Shown here in pieces: positions 1 to 8,408 of a DNA stretch of 8,968 nucleotides. Position numbers and translations under genes: made by a program. Below the pieces are notes generated by a model, which saw only the letters and a list, made by a program, of their open reading frames with translations, searched no databases and was not told the DNA's origin. This DNA is from Rhodocyclaceae bacterium UBA2271 (GTDB lineage: Bacteria; Pseudomonadota; Gammaproteobacteria; Burkholderiales; Rhodocyclaceae): contig DDXB01000060.1 of NCBI GenBank assembly GCA_002347405.1, positions 27,696 through 36,663 of the forward strand, read 5' to 3'. The first letter of the stretch is position 1. Every line of letters begins with the position of its first letter.

Positions 1-3000
1 GCGGCAAACGCCATCGCCGCCCAGACCGCGCTGTGGGTGTACTGTCCACCGTTCTCCCGCACGCCCGGCACATACCCGCGGATATAGCCGGGGTCCAGGT
101 TCGACGTATCGAAGGGCGGATCGAGAAGTTGGACGAGCGCGGCGTCACGGCGCACGAGGCGGGCGTCGACCGCTTGCATGGCCATGCGCGAACGCGTCTC
201 ATCGCCCGCCCCGGATAGTACGGCCCAACTCTGCGAGATCGAATCGATCTGGCATTCCGTATTGCCTGCCGAACCGAGCGGCGTGCCATCGTCGAAGTAG
301 GCGCGGCGGTACCACTCGCCATCCCAGCCATGCTGCTCGATGTTGCGGCGCAGCCGATCCCCCTCTTCCAGGCAAAAATCGGCAAAGGCTGCGTCGCCAT
401 ACGTCCGCGCCACCGCGGAGAACTGCCCGAGCACGTCGTACAGGAAGAAGCCCAGCCAGACGCTCTCGCCCTTGCCCCGCATCCCCACCAGATTCATGCC
501 GTCGTTCCAGTCGCCGGAACCGATCAGCGGCAGGCCATGCTCACCGAACCTCAGGCCGTGCCGGATGGCGCGCACGCAATGCTGATACAGGCTGGCCGCC
601 TCGGCGGAGCGGTCGGGCAGGTCGAAGTAGGAATCGTCATCGGGGTTGACCGGGCGACCTTCCAGGAAGTGCGCGAATTCATCCAACACTCCGGTGTCGC
701 CACTGCTTGTCACGTAGCGGCATACCGCCAGGGGCAGCCAGAGGTAGTCGTCCGAACAGTGCGTGCGCACGCCCCGGCCCGACGGCGGATGCCACCAGTG
801 CTGGACATCGCCCTCCAGGAATTGGCGGCTCGCGCACAGCAGCAGGTGTTCGCGCACCCGCCCCGGCTCGGCGTGGATGAGCGCCATCACGTCCTGCAAC
901 TGATCGCGAAAGCCAAAGGCGCCGCCCGATTGGTAGTAGCCGCTACGCGCCCAGACCCGGCATGCCAGGGTCTGGTAGAGCAGCCAGCCGTTGGCCAGCA
1001 CATTGACCGATGGGTCGGGGGTTTCCACCTGCACCGCGCCGAGCGTGTGGTTCCAGTACTGCCATACCGCTTCGAGCGCGCCACGCGCGGCCAGTGCTCC
1101 GCGGAAGCGCTGCACAAGCTGTGCGGCGTCAGCGGCGTTGCGGCCGACGCCAAGCCGGAAGACGATGTCGCGCGCCTGTCCGTCGGCCAGGTCGAAATTT
1201 ACCTGGAGCGCGGCACAGGGATCCAGGCCGGCGCCCACCTTGCCGGAAAGCTGCTCCCGCTGCATGGCGGCCGGATTGCGCAGCGTGCCGTTGCGCCCGA
1301 GAAATTCCGTGCGGTCGCCCGTCAGGGTGCGCTTCGCGTCATCCACATCGAAGAAGGCGACCCGCTCGGGAAACTCTGTGTTGTAAGGATTTCGCGCGGT
1401 GAGCGCGCCGCTCCGGGGATCGACATCGGTGCTGACATGCATGGTCGACTTTGCGCGTAGATCGCCCAGCACCCACTCGACGTAGCCTGTCGCGGAAAGC
1501 CGGCGCGGCCGGCCCGAAGCGTTGCGCACCTTCAATACCGCGAACTTGACCGCGGCGTCAATCGCCACATAGACCCACAGCTCGGAGTAAATGCCTTCCG
1601 CGCTCGTTTCGAAAACGCTGTAGCCGAAGCCGTGCCGAATGACATAGGACATGGCGGAACCGACCGGCGCCGGTGTGGGCGACCAGACGTGGCCGGTCTC
1701 TTCGTCGCGGAGGTAGATGGCTTCTCCGCTCGCATCGCTCACCGGATCGTTGTGCCAGGGCGTGAGACGAAATTCGTGCGCATTCTCGCTCCAGGTGTAG
1801 GCGGCGCCGCTCTCCGAAACGATCGTGCCGAAGTGCGGATTGGCGAGAACGTTCACCCACGGCGCCGGCGTTACTTGACCGGGCCCTTGCGTAATGACGT
1901 ATTCGCGACCGTCGGGGGTGAATCCGCCCAGTCCGTTGAACAGGATCAGATCGCTGCGCGGCGGCGCAACGGCCGGCGGGGTTGTCGGGCGCTGGCTGCG
2001 GCTCGGCACCAACTGCGGCACGCGCACTTCCGCAAGCTCACGCCGGTCAAGCTGTTCGGCCAGCGTTCCCCGGTCGTCCGTAATGACAACTCGCGCAACC
2101 GACTGGAGCAGAATACGGTCCTCGCCGGGGATATGCTCCACCGACCGCACGAAAATGCCGCCCGGCCGATCGATCACGCTGGCCTCGATGCCCGAGGCGA
2201 TCAGTCCAATGATCTGTTCCTGCAATTGTTGCCGGTAACCGGCGTGATCCTCGTTCCAGATCACCAGATCCACCGCCAGCCCTTTCAGGCGCCAGTAGGC
2301 ATGGGCCTGTACGAGTTGGCGCACGAGATCGATATTGGCCGCGTCGCCAATCTGCAGCAGCACGATCGGCAGATCGCCGGAGATGGCGTAACCCCACAGC
2401 CCGGACTGCCCACGGCGATTCTTGATGAGCACGGCCGGGTCGGCGCGCAGTCCGGCATTCACGTGGATGACGGAACTGGCGAGGCGCGCATAAAGTTGCG
2501 TATCGGCCTCGGTGGCATTGAGCTGCCACAGCACCACCTGGCTGTGAGTCCACGCCAGGTCGAAGACGCGGTCCGCAAGATTGCGGTCCTGGTATTTGTC
2601 GATCAGGCTCAGGGCCATGTCGCGGGTGTCAGTGACGCCCAGCACGATATCGATCGTCGCCGACTGATCCGGATCGAGCGTTAGTGCATAGCGGATGGCG
2701 GCGACCGGATCCAGCACCGAACCCGCGGTGCCGGAGAGCGCGGCCGGGTCGCTCATCGCCAGAGGATTTGCGGCGCTTCTCGACCGGCCGATGAAGCGCA
2801 GGCGATCCGTCTCGTAGGACACCGCGCCGCTGTCCACCCCGTGCACCGCCATCAGGTGAAACATCCAGGGCGCCTGCTCGGCGACGGAGCGGGGCCGGCG
2901 CGTACAGAGGATCGCACGCTGCTCCCGGAGGATCTCGGTCTGCACGAACAGATTGCTGAAAGCCGGATGCAGCGCGTCCGCAGCCGCTGGTGCGATCACC

Positions 3001-6000
3001 ACTTCGGCATAACTGGTGACGTCGATCTCCCGGCGCTGTCGTGAGCGATTGGTGATGCGCACCCGGCGCAACTCGATATCGTCCTCCGGCGAGACGACGA
3101 TCTCGGTATGCGTCTCGAAGGCGCCGGCGCCACCTCTCACGGCATCGCGGCGGCGAAATTCGGCGCGGCCTTCGGAGAAAATCACTTCGTAACGCTCGGG
3201 TCGCTTGAGCGTCGGCTGATGGGCGGTCGACCAGAATGCCCCGCCCCCCATTTCACGGACATAACAGAACGAGCCCCAGTTGTCGCGGGTGCCGTCCTCG
3301 CGCCAGCGCGTGACAGCGAGGTCCTTCCAGCGGCTGTAGCCGCCGCCCGCGTTGGTGACCATCACGTGGTAGCGGCCATTCGACAACAACTGCACCTCGG
3401 GTAGCGGCGTGTCGGGGCTGCTGAACACGCGAATCGACACCTCCGCCGCAAACGAGGCCGAATGCACGTCGGAGAGTTGGGCCGCGTTCGGAAACAATGC
3501 CGTAGCCTTGGGAATCCGCTCCTGAAGTAGCAGCATGACCGCCTGGAACCGCCGGTCCGACTCGAAGCGCTGTTGCATCGGACGCTCCAGGAGCAGGTAG
3601 GCCAGCGCGAGCAGGCTCATGCCCTGATGATGGGCCATGAAGGACCGCACCACCGTGTTTGATTGCCCGCGCCGCTGCCGTGCCGGCGTGTAGTCGATCG
3701 CTTCGAAAAAGCCGAACTTGCCCATGAACCCCGCTGCCGCGAGGCGCTGCAGATTCAGGCAGGCCTCCTCGGGCGCCACCATCAGCGCGAGCACCGAGGC
3801 ATAGGGCGCAATCACCAGATCATCGGCCAGTCCGCGCTTGAGCCCGAGGCCCGGCACGCCGAAGGCGCGGTACTGGTAATTGAGATGCCCGTCGACCGTG
3901 TTGTAACCGGATTCCGACATGCCCCAGGGGACGCTGCGCTGGTCGCCATATTCGATCTGCCTGGCCACCGCCGCCTTGCAGGTCTGGTCGAGCAGCGTGT
4001 TATCGTAGGTCGGCATCACCAGCAGCGGCATCAGGTACTCGAACATCGAGCCGCTCCACGACAGCAGAACCGGATCGCCACCGGTGCCGGTGAGCAGGCG
4101 CCCCAGGGCGAACCAGCTTTCCTGCGGCAATTGCCCCTGGGCAATCGCGACGAAACTGCACAGCCGCGCCTCGGAGGCCAGCAAGTCGTAGTAGCTCGCG
4201 TCCGCTCGCCGCTCGGCCACGTTGTAACCGATGGTGAGCAGATGACGCGTCTTGTCGAACAGGAAGTCATACTCCATGTGCGCGAGATCACCGGATTGCA
4301 GTGCCAGGCGTTCGATGACTGCCATCCTGGCGCGGGCCGGGGCGCTCCCTGCCGTGGCCAGTTCGCGCAGGGTCGGGATTCCGGCGAGGTCGGCCGCCGG
4401 CAGCAATAGCCGCGGGGCGAGCAAGTTCAGCTCGTCCAGCGCCTCGTGGCATTGCCGGGCAAGCGCCTGTGCCCAACCGTTCGCCTCGTTCTCGGCCGCA
4501 GTGTCGACCCTGGCAGTGTGGCTGGCCGCGACCTGGGTGACGATCAGGGTGGCGCTGTTCGCCAGACGTTCAAGATTCGAGCGCGCACCCGCAATGGAGA
4601 TTGGCGGGGCAGCAGACGCGGCTTCCAGGTCCTTGTGAAACTCCACCAGCGCACCCGCAGCCGCATTTTCCGTTGCGTCAGCCGCAGCGATGAGAATTCC
4701 CAGCGTATCGCGCAAACCATCGAACAGCCGTACCGGCAATATCTTGTCATCAGCCAGCGCGAGCAGGCCGGCACGCAAGGTCAGCAGATGGCCGGCGAGG
4801 TTGCCGCTGTCCACCGTCGAGATGTACAGCGGTGGCAGCGGTTGCAGCGTCTGCGTGTCGTACCAGTTGTAGAAGTGCCCCCGGTGACGTTCCAGTCCGT
4901 TCATCGTGCGCAGGGTGTTCGCCGTGCGCTCGATGAGCAGTCCGGCCGGGATGTAGCCGAAGTCGTAAGCGGACAGGTTCGCCAGCAGCGCCAGCCCGAT
5001 GTTGGTCGGCGAGGTGCGATGGGCGACTGCGGCAACGCGATACTCCTGATAGTTGTCGGGGGGCAGCCAATGGTCCGCGGGGCCGACGAAGCTGTCGAAG
5101 AACTCCCACGTCCGCCGCGCCAGCGCGCCCAGGAAGAGGGTCTGGGCCGCCGACAACTCTGCTTTGCGCGGCACAAGCGGGCGGCTGATCCACCACGCGA
5201 GAACGGGTGAGGTGATCCACAGGAGCAGAACCGGCCCCGCCACCATCAATATCACCGGTGTCGCTACCGCCAGATGTACCACCGTCGCTGTCGCGAGGGT
5301 GGGGGCGATCCACATCGACCGGAGACTGCTGGCGAGGCCGCTACGGCCGTGCCTGGCGGACTCGCGATCGACCTCGCTCGACGGATTCCATTCGAGCAGC
5401 CGTTTGCGCGTGACCCGCATGCGCCAGGCCGTGCGCGCGATCGCATCCAGACTGTAGAACGCCTCGTAAGGCAGGCAGGCGAGTTCGAACGCAACCTGCA
5501 TCAAGCGCCGGGAAGTCGCGTGTGTGACGGCTGCGAGGTGCTGCCTCAGCAGCACCTCGTCCGGCTTGCGGAACAGATCGAGGATGGCGGCGCACAAGGC
5601 GGGTAACAGCAGGATGCCGATCACCGACCAGGTCCACAACCATGCCGACGACAGCAGCGTCCATCCCAGCAGCAACAGCAACGTCAGCGCTGCGGGGACG
5701 AGACTGCGTCGCAGGTTGTCGATCAGCTTCCATTGCGACAAGGCCGAGAGCGGATTCTTCCGACAGCGCGCATCCGCGCCTGGTACGCGCCGCCACAGCC
5801 ATCCCGCAAGCTGCCAATCGCCGCGAATCCAGCGATAGCGGCGGCTTACATCGGTGCCGTAGCGAGCGGGGTAGTCCTCAAATAACTGCACATCGCTCAA
5901 CAGCCCTGCCCGTGCGTAGCACCCCTCGAGCAGGTCATGGCTGAGGATGCAGTTCTCGGGGAAGCGCCCACCCAGGGCTTGCTCGAAGGCATCGACGTCG

Positions 6001-8141
6001 TAGATGCCCTTGCCGATGAACGAACCCTCGCCGAACACGTCCTGATAGACATTGGAAACGACACGCGTGTACGGGTCGATGCCCGCCTCCCCGCCATAAA
6101 GACGCGCATAGCACGAGCGGTTCGTCCCCGGCAGGCTGACCGCCACAGACGGCTGCAGGATGCCGTAGCCTTCAATGATCCGCTGCAAGGCCGGGTCGTA
6201 GCGGGGACGATTCAGCGGGTGCGCCATGGCACCGACAAATTGCCGCGCCGCATCGCGCGGTAATTGCGTATCCGTGTCCAGGGTGATGACGTACTTCACG
6301 TTGGACAGGACTGCAGTGTTACCGACGACGAGCGAAAAGCCATCCAGGGTGCCATCGCGCCCGCCGCCGCGCAGCAGCGCGTTCAAGTCAGCCAGCTTGC
6401 CGCGCTTGCGTTCGTAACCCATCCAGACCCGTTCCCGCGGGTTCCAGCGCCGCGGTCGATGGAACAGGAAGAAAAGATCATCCCTGGTTCGCCCCCCCGC
6501 ACCGCCATATTTCTCGTTCAGTTCGTCTATCCGCGTCTGGGCCAATTGCACCAGCGGCCCGTCCTCGGGAAGCACTTCCTGGCGCGCGTCGCATAAATCG
6601 GTCAATAGGCCGAAGTGCAGGCATTCATCGCGATTCGCCAGGAACCTGACTTCCAATGCCTCGACCAGATCCTCGATGCTTGCTGCGCTGGTAAGCATGG
6701 TCGGGACCACCACCAGCGTGCGCGATGGCGGCGGAATTCCTGCGGAGAAGTCCATTCTGGGCAGCGGATGCGGCGTCACCAGCAGGGTTGCCAGCCAGTT
6801 AACCAGCGCCACGGCAAACTGGCTGGCCGCCAAGAATGCGAGGATGCCCGTCGCCAGCCACGCCCAGAGAGGGAGATCGGGTACTTGCAGCAACAGGCTG
6901 CCGGTGGTGATCAGCGTGATCAGCGTGATGGCGCCCAAGTACAGAAGCAATGGGAACTGGCCCGACTTTCTACGCAAGCTCTCGACGCCGGAAAGGCTAA
7001 CTTCCGCCACTCGCTCGAGTTCCGGCAAGCCCTTGTCGACCAGGTAGAAGCCGACGTGCGCCGCCCGAACATCAAGCGCCGTTGCAGCGCGCGCCAGTTC
7101 CACCGCCGCGCGGGCCACCTCGCCCTCGGACAGGCGACTCTTCTTCGCTATCCTCTCCGTTGCATGACGGTAGCGATCGCGGGTGGCAAAATCCATCCTG
7201 CCATAGACGCCGTCCGGATCTTCAAGCAGCGTCTGCTCGACGACGCTCATGGTCTCGACGAAATCGCGCCAGTCCAGCGCGCCGAGAACCCGCAGGCTGC
7301 CGATACTGTTGCTGACGGAGACCTGCTCCGCGGCCTGCTGCTGGTTCTCCCGCTGCACCATCTGCTCAATGGTGAGACCGGCTTCGGAGAGCCGCTGCTC
7401 GAGCCAGGTCAAGGGCAGGGCCAGAGTGGGGCCCCGCCCCTGCAAGCGGCGCGCCAGTTCCGCGACAAACGCGCCGACCATCGGTGGATTCGAGCGCGCC
7501 ATGTCCGCGATCACCAGAATCAGACTCTTCGGATCCTTCGCGGCGGTCTCGGCCACCTTGTCCGCCCAGAAGACGGCCAGGTTGCGCTCGGTACAGCCGG
7601 CGGCGATCAACACGCCGACGCGCCGGAGATTCTCGATGACGGCCAGCCGCAGCATGATCGGGATCGCCCACAACTCGCCAAGATTGAGGGGTGTGACGGT
7701 CTGATAGGCTGCCACGAAGCGGTTGAGACTTTCGAGATCCACGCGACCATCGCCGTGCGCAATGGTATTCAGAGCAATGTCATATACGCGCGGACGCCCG
7801 GCCGACGGTCCCGCTGATCCGTTGTCCAGGCGCGGGAGCTCCCGGCTGTACCCCTTTGGCAGATGCCGCTTGGCGGTACGGATCTGTTCTTCGATGAGAT
7901 AGAAGTTGTCGAGCAGCCATTCCCCGGCCGGCGTGATCCGGCAGTTCGCCGTTACCGCCGCCTTCAGCAACTGGCACACGTCGACCAGGATGATTTCGTT
8001 CTCGGCCAGCCGGGCCAGCAACTGGTCCGGCGCGCGCCCAGCGGCCAGCTGGTGCGATGCCGCGAGCGCCTTGCCATGCTGCGCCATCTGATCGGCGCTG
8101 AACAACGCCAAGCGCAACGGCGGCTCTGCGTCGGGTGACAT
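1..8141 (-). CDS. ndvB: Cyclic beta-1,2-glucan synthase (GT84 + GH94), C-terminus cut by window edge
   Basis: Inner-membrane enzyme that builds beta-1,2-glucan from UDP-glucose, cyclises it and controls its length; the product is a periplasmic glucan involved in osmoadaptation and, in some bacteria, host interaction (family knowledge). Seen here: 2713 codons from ATG 8141, open to the left edge. Residues 1-395 are an N-terminal region with a MDFATRDRYR stretch at 316. Membrane segments lie near 398-418, 424-448, 813-832, 835-856 and two within about 943-984, matching the six known for the Brucella enzyme. The GT84 domain between them has DTD at 622-624, HD at 735-736 and RYRW ending at W771. 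A glycoamylase-like region follows (NWYD at 1092-1095, WSGSMFEY from 1362, AHHQGMS around 1504-1506). Two GH94-type beta-sandwich modules lie at about 1540-1790 and 2060-2320, the second after a Pro-rich linker. The GH94 catalytic part has FRDQLQD (D2413), GDWNDGMN (2543-2550, with the general-acid Asp) and THSAVW (H2703). Roughly 100-150 C-terminal residues are missing. ATG 8141 is chosen for its AGGTGG; a TTG at 8213 would add 24 residues. Family assignment is very secure. Confidence 0.96.
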   Translation of the reverse strand, partial: MSPDAEPPLRLALFSADQMAQHGKALAASHQLAAGRAPDQLLARLAENEIILVDVCQLLKAAVTANCRITPAGEWLLDNFYLIEEQIRTAKRHLPKGYSRELPRLDNGSAGPSAGRPRVYDIALNTIAHGDGRVDLESLNRFVAAYQTVTPLNLGELWAIPIMLRLAVIENLRRVGVLIAAGCTERNLAVFWADKVAETAAKDPKSLILVIADMARSNPPMVGAFVAELARRLQGRGPTLALPLTWLEQRLSEAGLTIEQMVQRENQQQAAEQVSVSNSIGSLRVLGALDWRDFVETMSVVEQTLLEDPDGVYGRMDFATRDRYRHATERIAKKSRLSEGEVARAAVELARAATALDVRAAHVGFYLVDKGLPELERVAEVSLSGVESLRRKSGQFPLLLYLGAITLITLITTGSLLLQVPDLPLWAWLATGILAFLAASQFAVALVNWLATLLVTPHPLPRMDFSAGIPPPSRTLVVVPTMLTSAASIEDLVEALEVRFLANRDECLHFGLLTDLCDARQEVLPEDGPLVQLAQTRIDELNEKYGGAGGRTRDDLFFLFHRPRRWNPRERVWMGYERKRGKLADLNALLRGGGRDGTLDGFSLVVGNTAVLSNVKYVITLDTDTQLPRDAARQFVGAMAHPLNRPRYDPALQRIIEGYGILQPSVAVSLPGTNRSCYARLYGGEAGIDPYTRVVSNVYQDVFGEGSFIGKGIYDVDAFEQALGGRFPENCILSHDLLEGCYARAGLLSDVQLFEDYPARYGTDVSRRYRWIRGDWQLAGWLWRRVPGADARCRKNPLSALSQWKLIDNLRRSLVPAALTLLLLLGWTLLSSAWLWTWSVIGILLLPALCAAILDLFRKPDEVLLRQHLAAVTHATSRRLMQVAFELACLPYEAFYSLDAIARTAWRMRVTRKRLLEWNPSSEVDRESARHGRSGLASSLRSMWIAPTLATATVVHLAVATPVILMVAGPVLLLWITSPVLAWWISRPLVPRKAELSAAQTLFLGALARRTWEFFDSFVGPADHWLPPDNYQEYRVAAVAHRTSPTNIGLALLANLSAYDFGYIPAGLLIERTANTLRTMNGLERHRGHFYNWYDTQTLQPLPPLYISTVDSGNLAGHLLTLRAGLLALADDKILPVRLFDGLRDTLGILIAAADATENAAAGALVEFHKDLEAASAAPPISIAGARSNLERLANSATLIVTQVAASHTARVDTAAENEANGWAQALARQCHEALDELNLLAPRLLLPAADLAGIPTLRELATAGSAPARARMAVIERLALQSGDLAHMEYDFLFDKTRHLLTIGYNVAERRADASYYDLLASEARLCSFVAIAQGQLPQESWFALGRLLTGTGGDPVLLSWSGSMFEYLMPLLVMPTYDNTLLDQTCKAAVARQIEYGDQRSVPWGMSESGYNTVDGHLNYQYRAFGVPGLGLKRGLADDLVIAPYASVLALMVAPEEACLNLQRLAAAGFMGKFGFFEAIDYTPARQRRGQSNTVVRSFMAHHQGMSLLALAYLLLERPMQQRFESDRRFQAVMLLLQERIPKATALFPNAAQLSDVHSASFAAEVSIRVFSSPDTPLPEVQLLSNGRYHVMVTNAGGGYSRWKDLAVTRWREDGTRDNWGSFCYVREMGGGAFWSTAHQPTLKRPERYEVIFSEGRAEFRRRDAVRGGAGAFETHTEIVVSPEDDIELRRVRITNRSRQRREIDVTSYAEVVIAPAAADALHPAFSNLFVQTEILREQRAILCTRRPRSVAEQAPWMFHLMAVHGVDSGAVSYETDRLRFIGRSRSAANPLAMSDPAALSGTAGSVLDPVAAIRYALTLDPDQSATIDIVLGVTDTRDMALSLIDKYQDRNLADRVFDLAWTHSQVVLWQLNATEADTQLYARLASSVIHVNAGLRADPAVLIKNRRGQSGLWGYAISGDLPIVLLQIGDAANIDLVRQLVQAHAYWRLKGLAVDLVIWNEDHAGYRQQLQEQIIGLIASGIEASVIDRPGGIFVRSVEHIPGEDRILLQSVARVVITDDRGTLAEQLDRRELAEVRVPQLVPSRSQRPTTPPAVAPPRSDLILFNGLGGFTPDGREYVITQGPGQVTPAPWVNVLANPHFGTIVSESGAAYTWSENAHEFRLTPWHNDPVSDASGEAIYLRDEETGHVWSPTPAPVGSAMSYVIRHGFGYSVFETSAEGIYSELWVYVAIDAAVKFAVLKVRNASGRPRRLSATGYVEWVLGDLRAKSTMHVSTDVDPRSGALTARNPYNTEFPERVAFFDVDDAKRTLTGDRTEFLGRNGTLRNPAAMQREQLSGKVGAGLDPCAALQVNFDLADGQARDIVFRLGVGRNAADAAQLVQRFRGALAARGALEAVWQYWNHTLGAVQVETPDPSVNVLANGWLLYQTLACRVWARSGYYQSGGAFGFRDQLQDVMALIHAEPGRVREHLLLCASRQFLEGDVQHWWHPPSGRGVRTHCSDDYLWLPLAVCRYVTSSGDTGVLDEFAHFLEGRPVNPDDDSYFDLPDRSAEAASLYQHCVRAIRHGLRFGEHGLPLIGSGDWNDGMNLVGMRGKGESVWLGFFLYDVLGQFSAVARTYGDAAFADFCLEEGDRLRRNIEQHGWDGEWYRRAYFDDGTPLGSAGNTECQIDSISQSWAVLSGAGDETRSRMAMQAVDARLVRRDAALVQLLDPPFDTSNLDPGYIRGYVPGVRENGGQYTHSAVWAAMAFA

Positions 8142-8147
8142 CCCTTG

Positions 8148-8153
8148 CCACCT
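8148..8153 (-). promoter_or_regulatory. Ribosome binding site of the glucan synthase (supports ATG 8141)
   Basis: Read on the minus strand, AGGTGG lies six bases before ATG 8141, a one-mismatch match to AGGAGG at good spacing. The alternative in-frame TTG at 8213 directly follows an in-frame TAA (8216-8214) and has no purine-rich box in front of it, so this site decides the start in favour of the ATG. Confidence 0.55.
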
Positions 8154-8307
8154 GCTGCCGCGAAGCCGCGCCTGCAAGCGCCGCAAATAGCCGCTGAGCT
8201 TGGTAGCGTTCAATTAATGTCGACCGGTCTGGTATAGAAAACCATCAAACACGCAACATAATGCCGCGCCCTTTTCTCGTCCGCGTCCTGCCGAGCCGCA
8301 CAAGCCA

Positions 8308-8340
8308 CTGCGGCGAGCGGGTAAAACCCCGTCGCCGCAG
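8308..8340. other. Strong intergenic stem-loop between lipoprotein gene and synthase gene
   Basis: CTGCGGCGA at 8308-8316 is perfectly complementary to TCGCCGCAG at 8332-8340. After two mismatched pairs the inner bases GGGT and ACCC add four more pairs, closing a three-base loop. No T-run follows on either strand, so it does not look like a standard intrinsic terminator. The hairpin is flanked by the direct repeat CAAGCC (8301-8306 and 8341-8346). It lies about 70 bases after the lipoprotein stop and about 170 bases before the synthase ATG. It could be a 3' stabilising structure, a Rho-dependent or imperfect terminator, part of the synthase leader, or a small REP-like repeat. The structure is certain on paper; the role is not known. 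Confidence 0.6.
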
Positions 8341-8369
8341 CAAGCCTGGTCGCGTGAATTACCCTGATC

Positions 8370-8387
8370 CGCCTACAACATGAGGCG
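8370..8387. other. Small hairpin downstream of the lipoprotein gene
   Basis: CGCCT (8370-8374) and AGGCG (8383-8387) form a five-pair stem with an eight-base loop, about 20 bases past the lipoprotein stop codon. It is weak and lacks a T-tract. It could contribute, with the larger hairpin further on, to the 3' end of the lipoprotein mRNA. A chance occurrence is also possible at this GC content. Confidence 0.2.
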
Positions 8388-8408
8388 AAACCTTTAGCTA
8401 TTGGGAAT

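Noticed and set aside
330..1460. Plus-strand ORF of 376 codons
   Set aside because: Antisense to the GH94 catalytic domain, covering GDWNDGMN and FRDQLQD on the other strand. No recognisable domain of its own.
1632..2684. Plus-strand ORF of 350 codons
   Set aside because: Antisense to the second beta-sandwich module and the preceding linker of the synthase; low-complexity composition typical of a shadow frame.
3663..4409. Plus-strand ORF of 248 codons, and the 254-codon one at 4446-5210
   Set aside because: Both lie opposite the glycoamylase-like region of the synthase, whose frame is unbroken and motif-bearing. Nothing recognisable in either.
6615..7817. Plus-strand ORF of 400 codons
   Set aside because: It is fully antisense to the first half of the glucan synthase, where the minus frame carries recognisable family motifs and membrane segments. 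Its translation is rich in Arg, Gln, Ala and His with no domain, as expected for the antisense of a GC-rich gene.
7780..8151. Minus-strand ORF starting at GTG 8151, overlapping the synthase start
   Set aside because: It is a different frame over the same N-terminal region. The synthase frame continues for more than 2700 codons, while this one ends after 123 with no domain.
8231..8236. TATACC as a sigma-70 -10 box for the synthase gene
   Set aside because: No acceptable -35 hexamer was found 16-18 bases upstream; too weak to annotate as a promoter.
8308..8340. Reading the hairpin as an intrinsic (Rho-independent) terminator
   Set aside because: Neither strand has a T-run after the stem, so I list it only as a stem-loop of unknown role.
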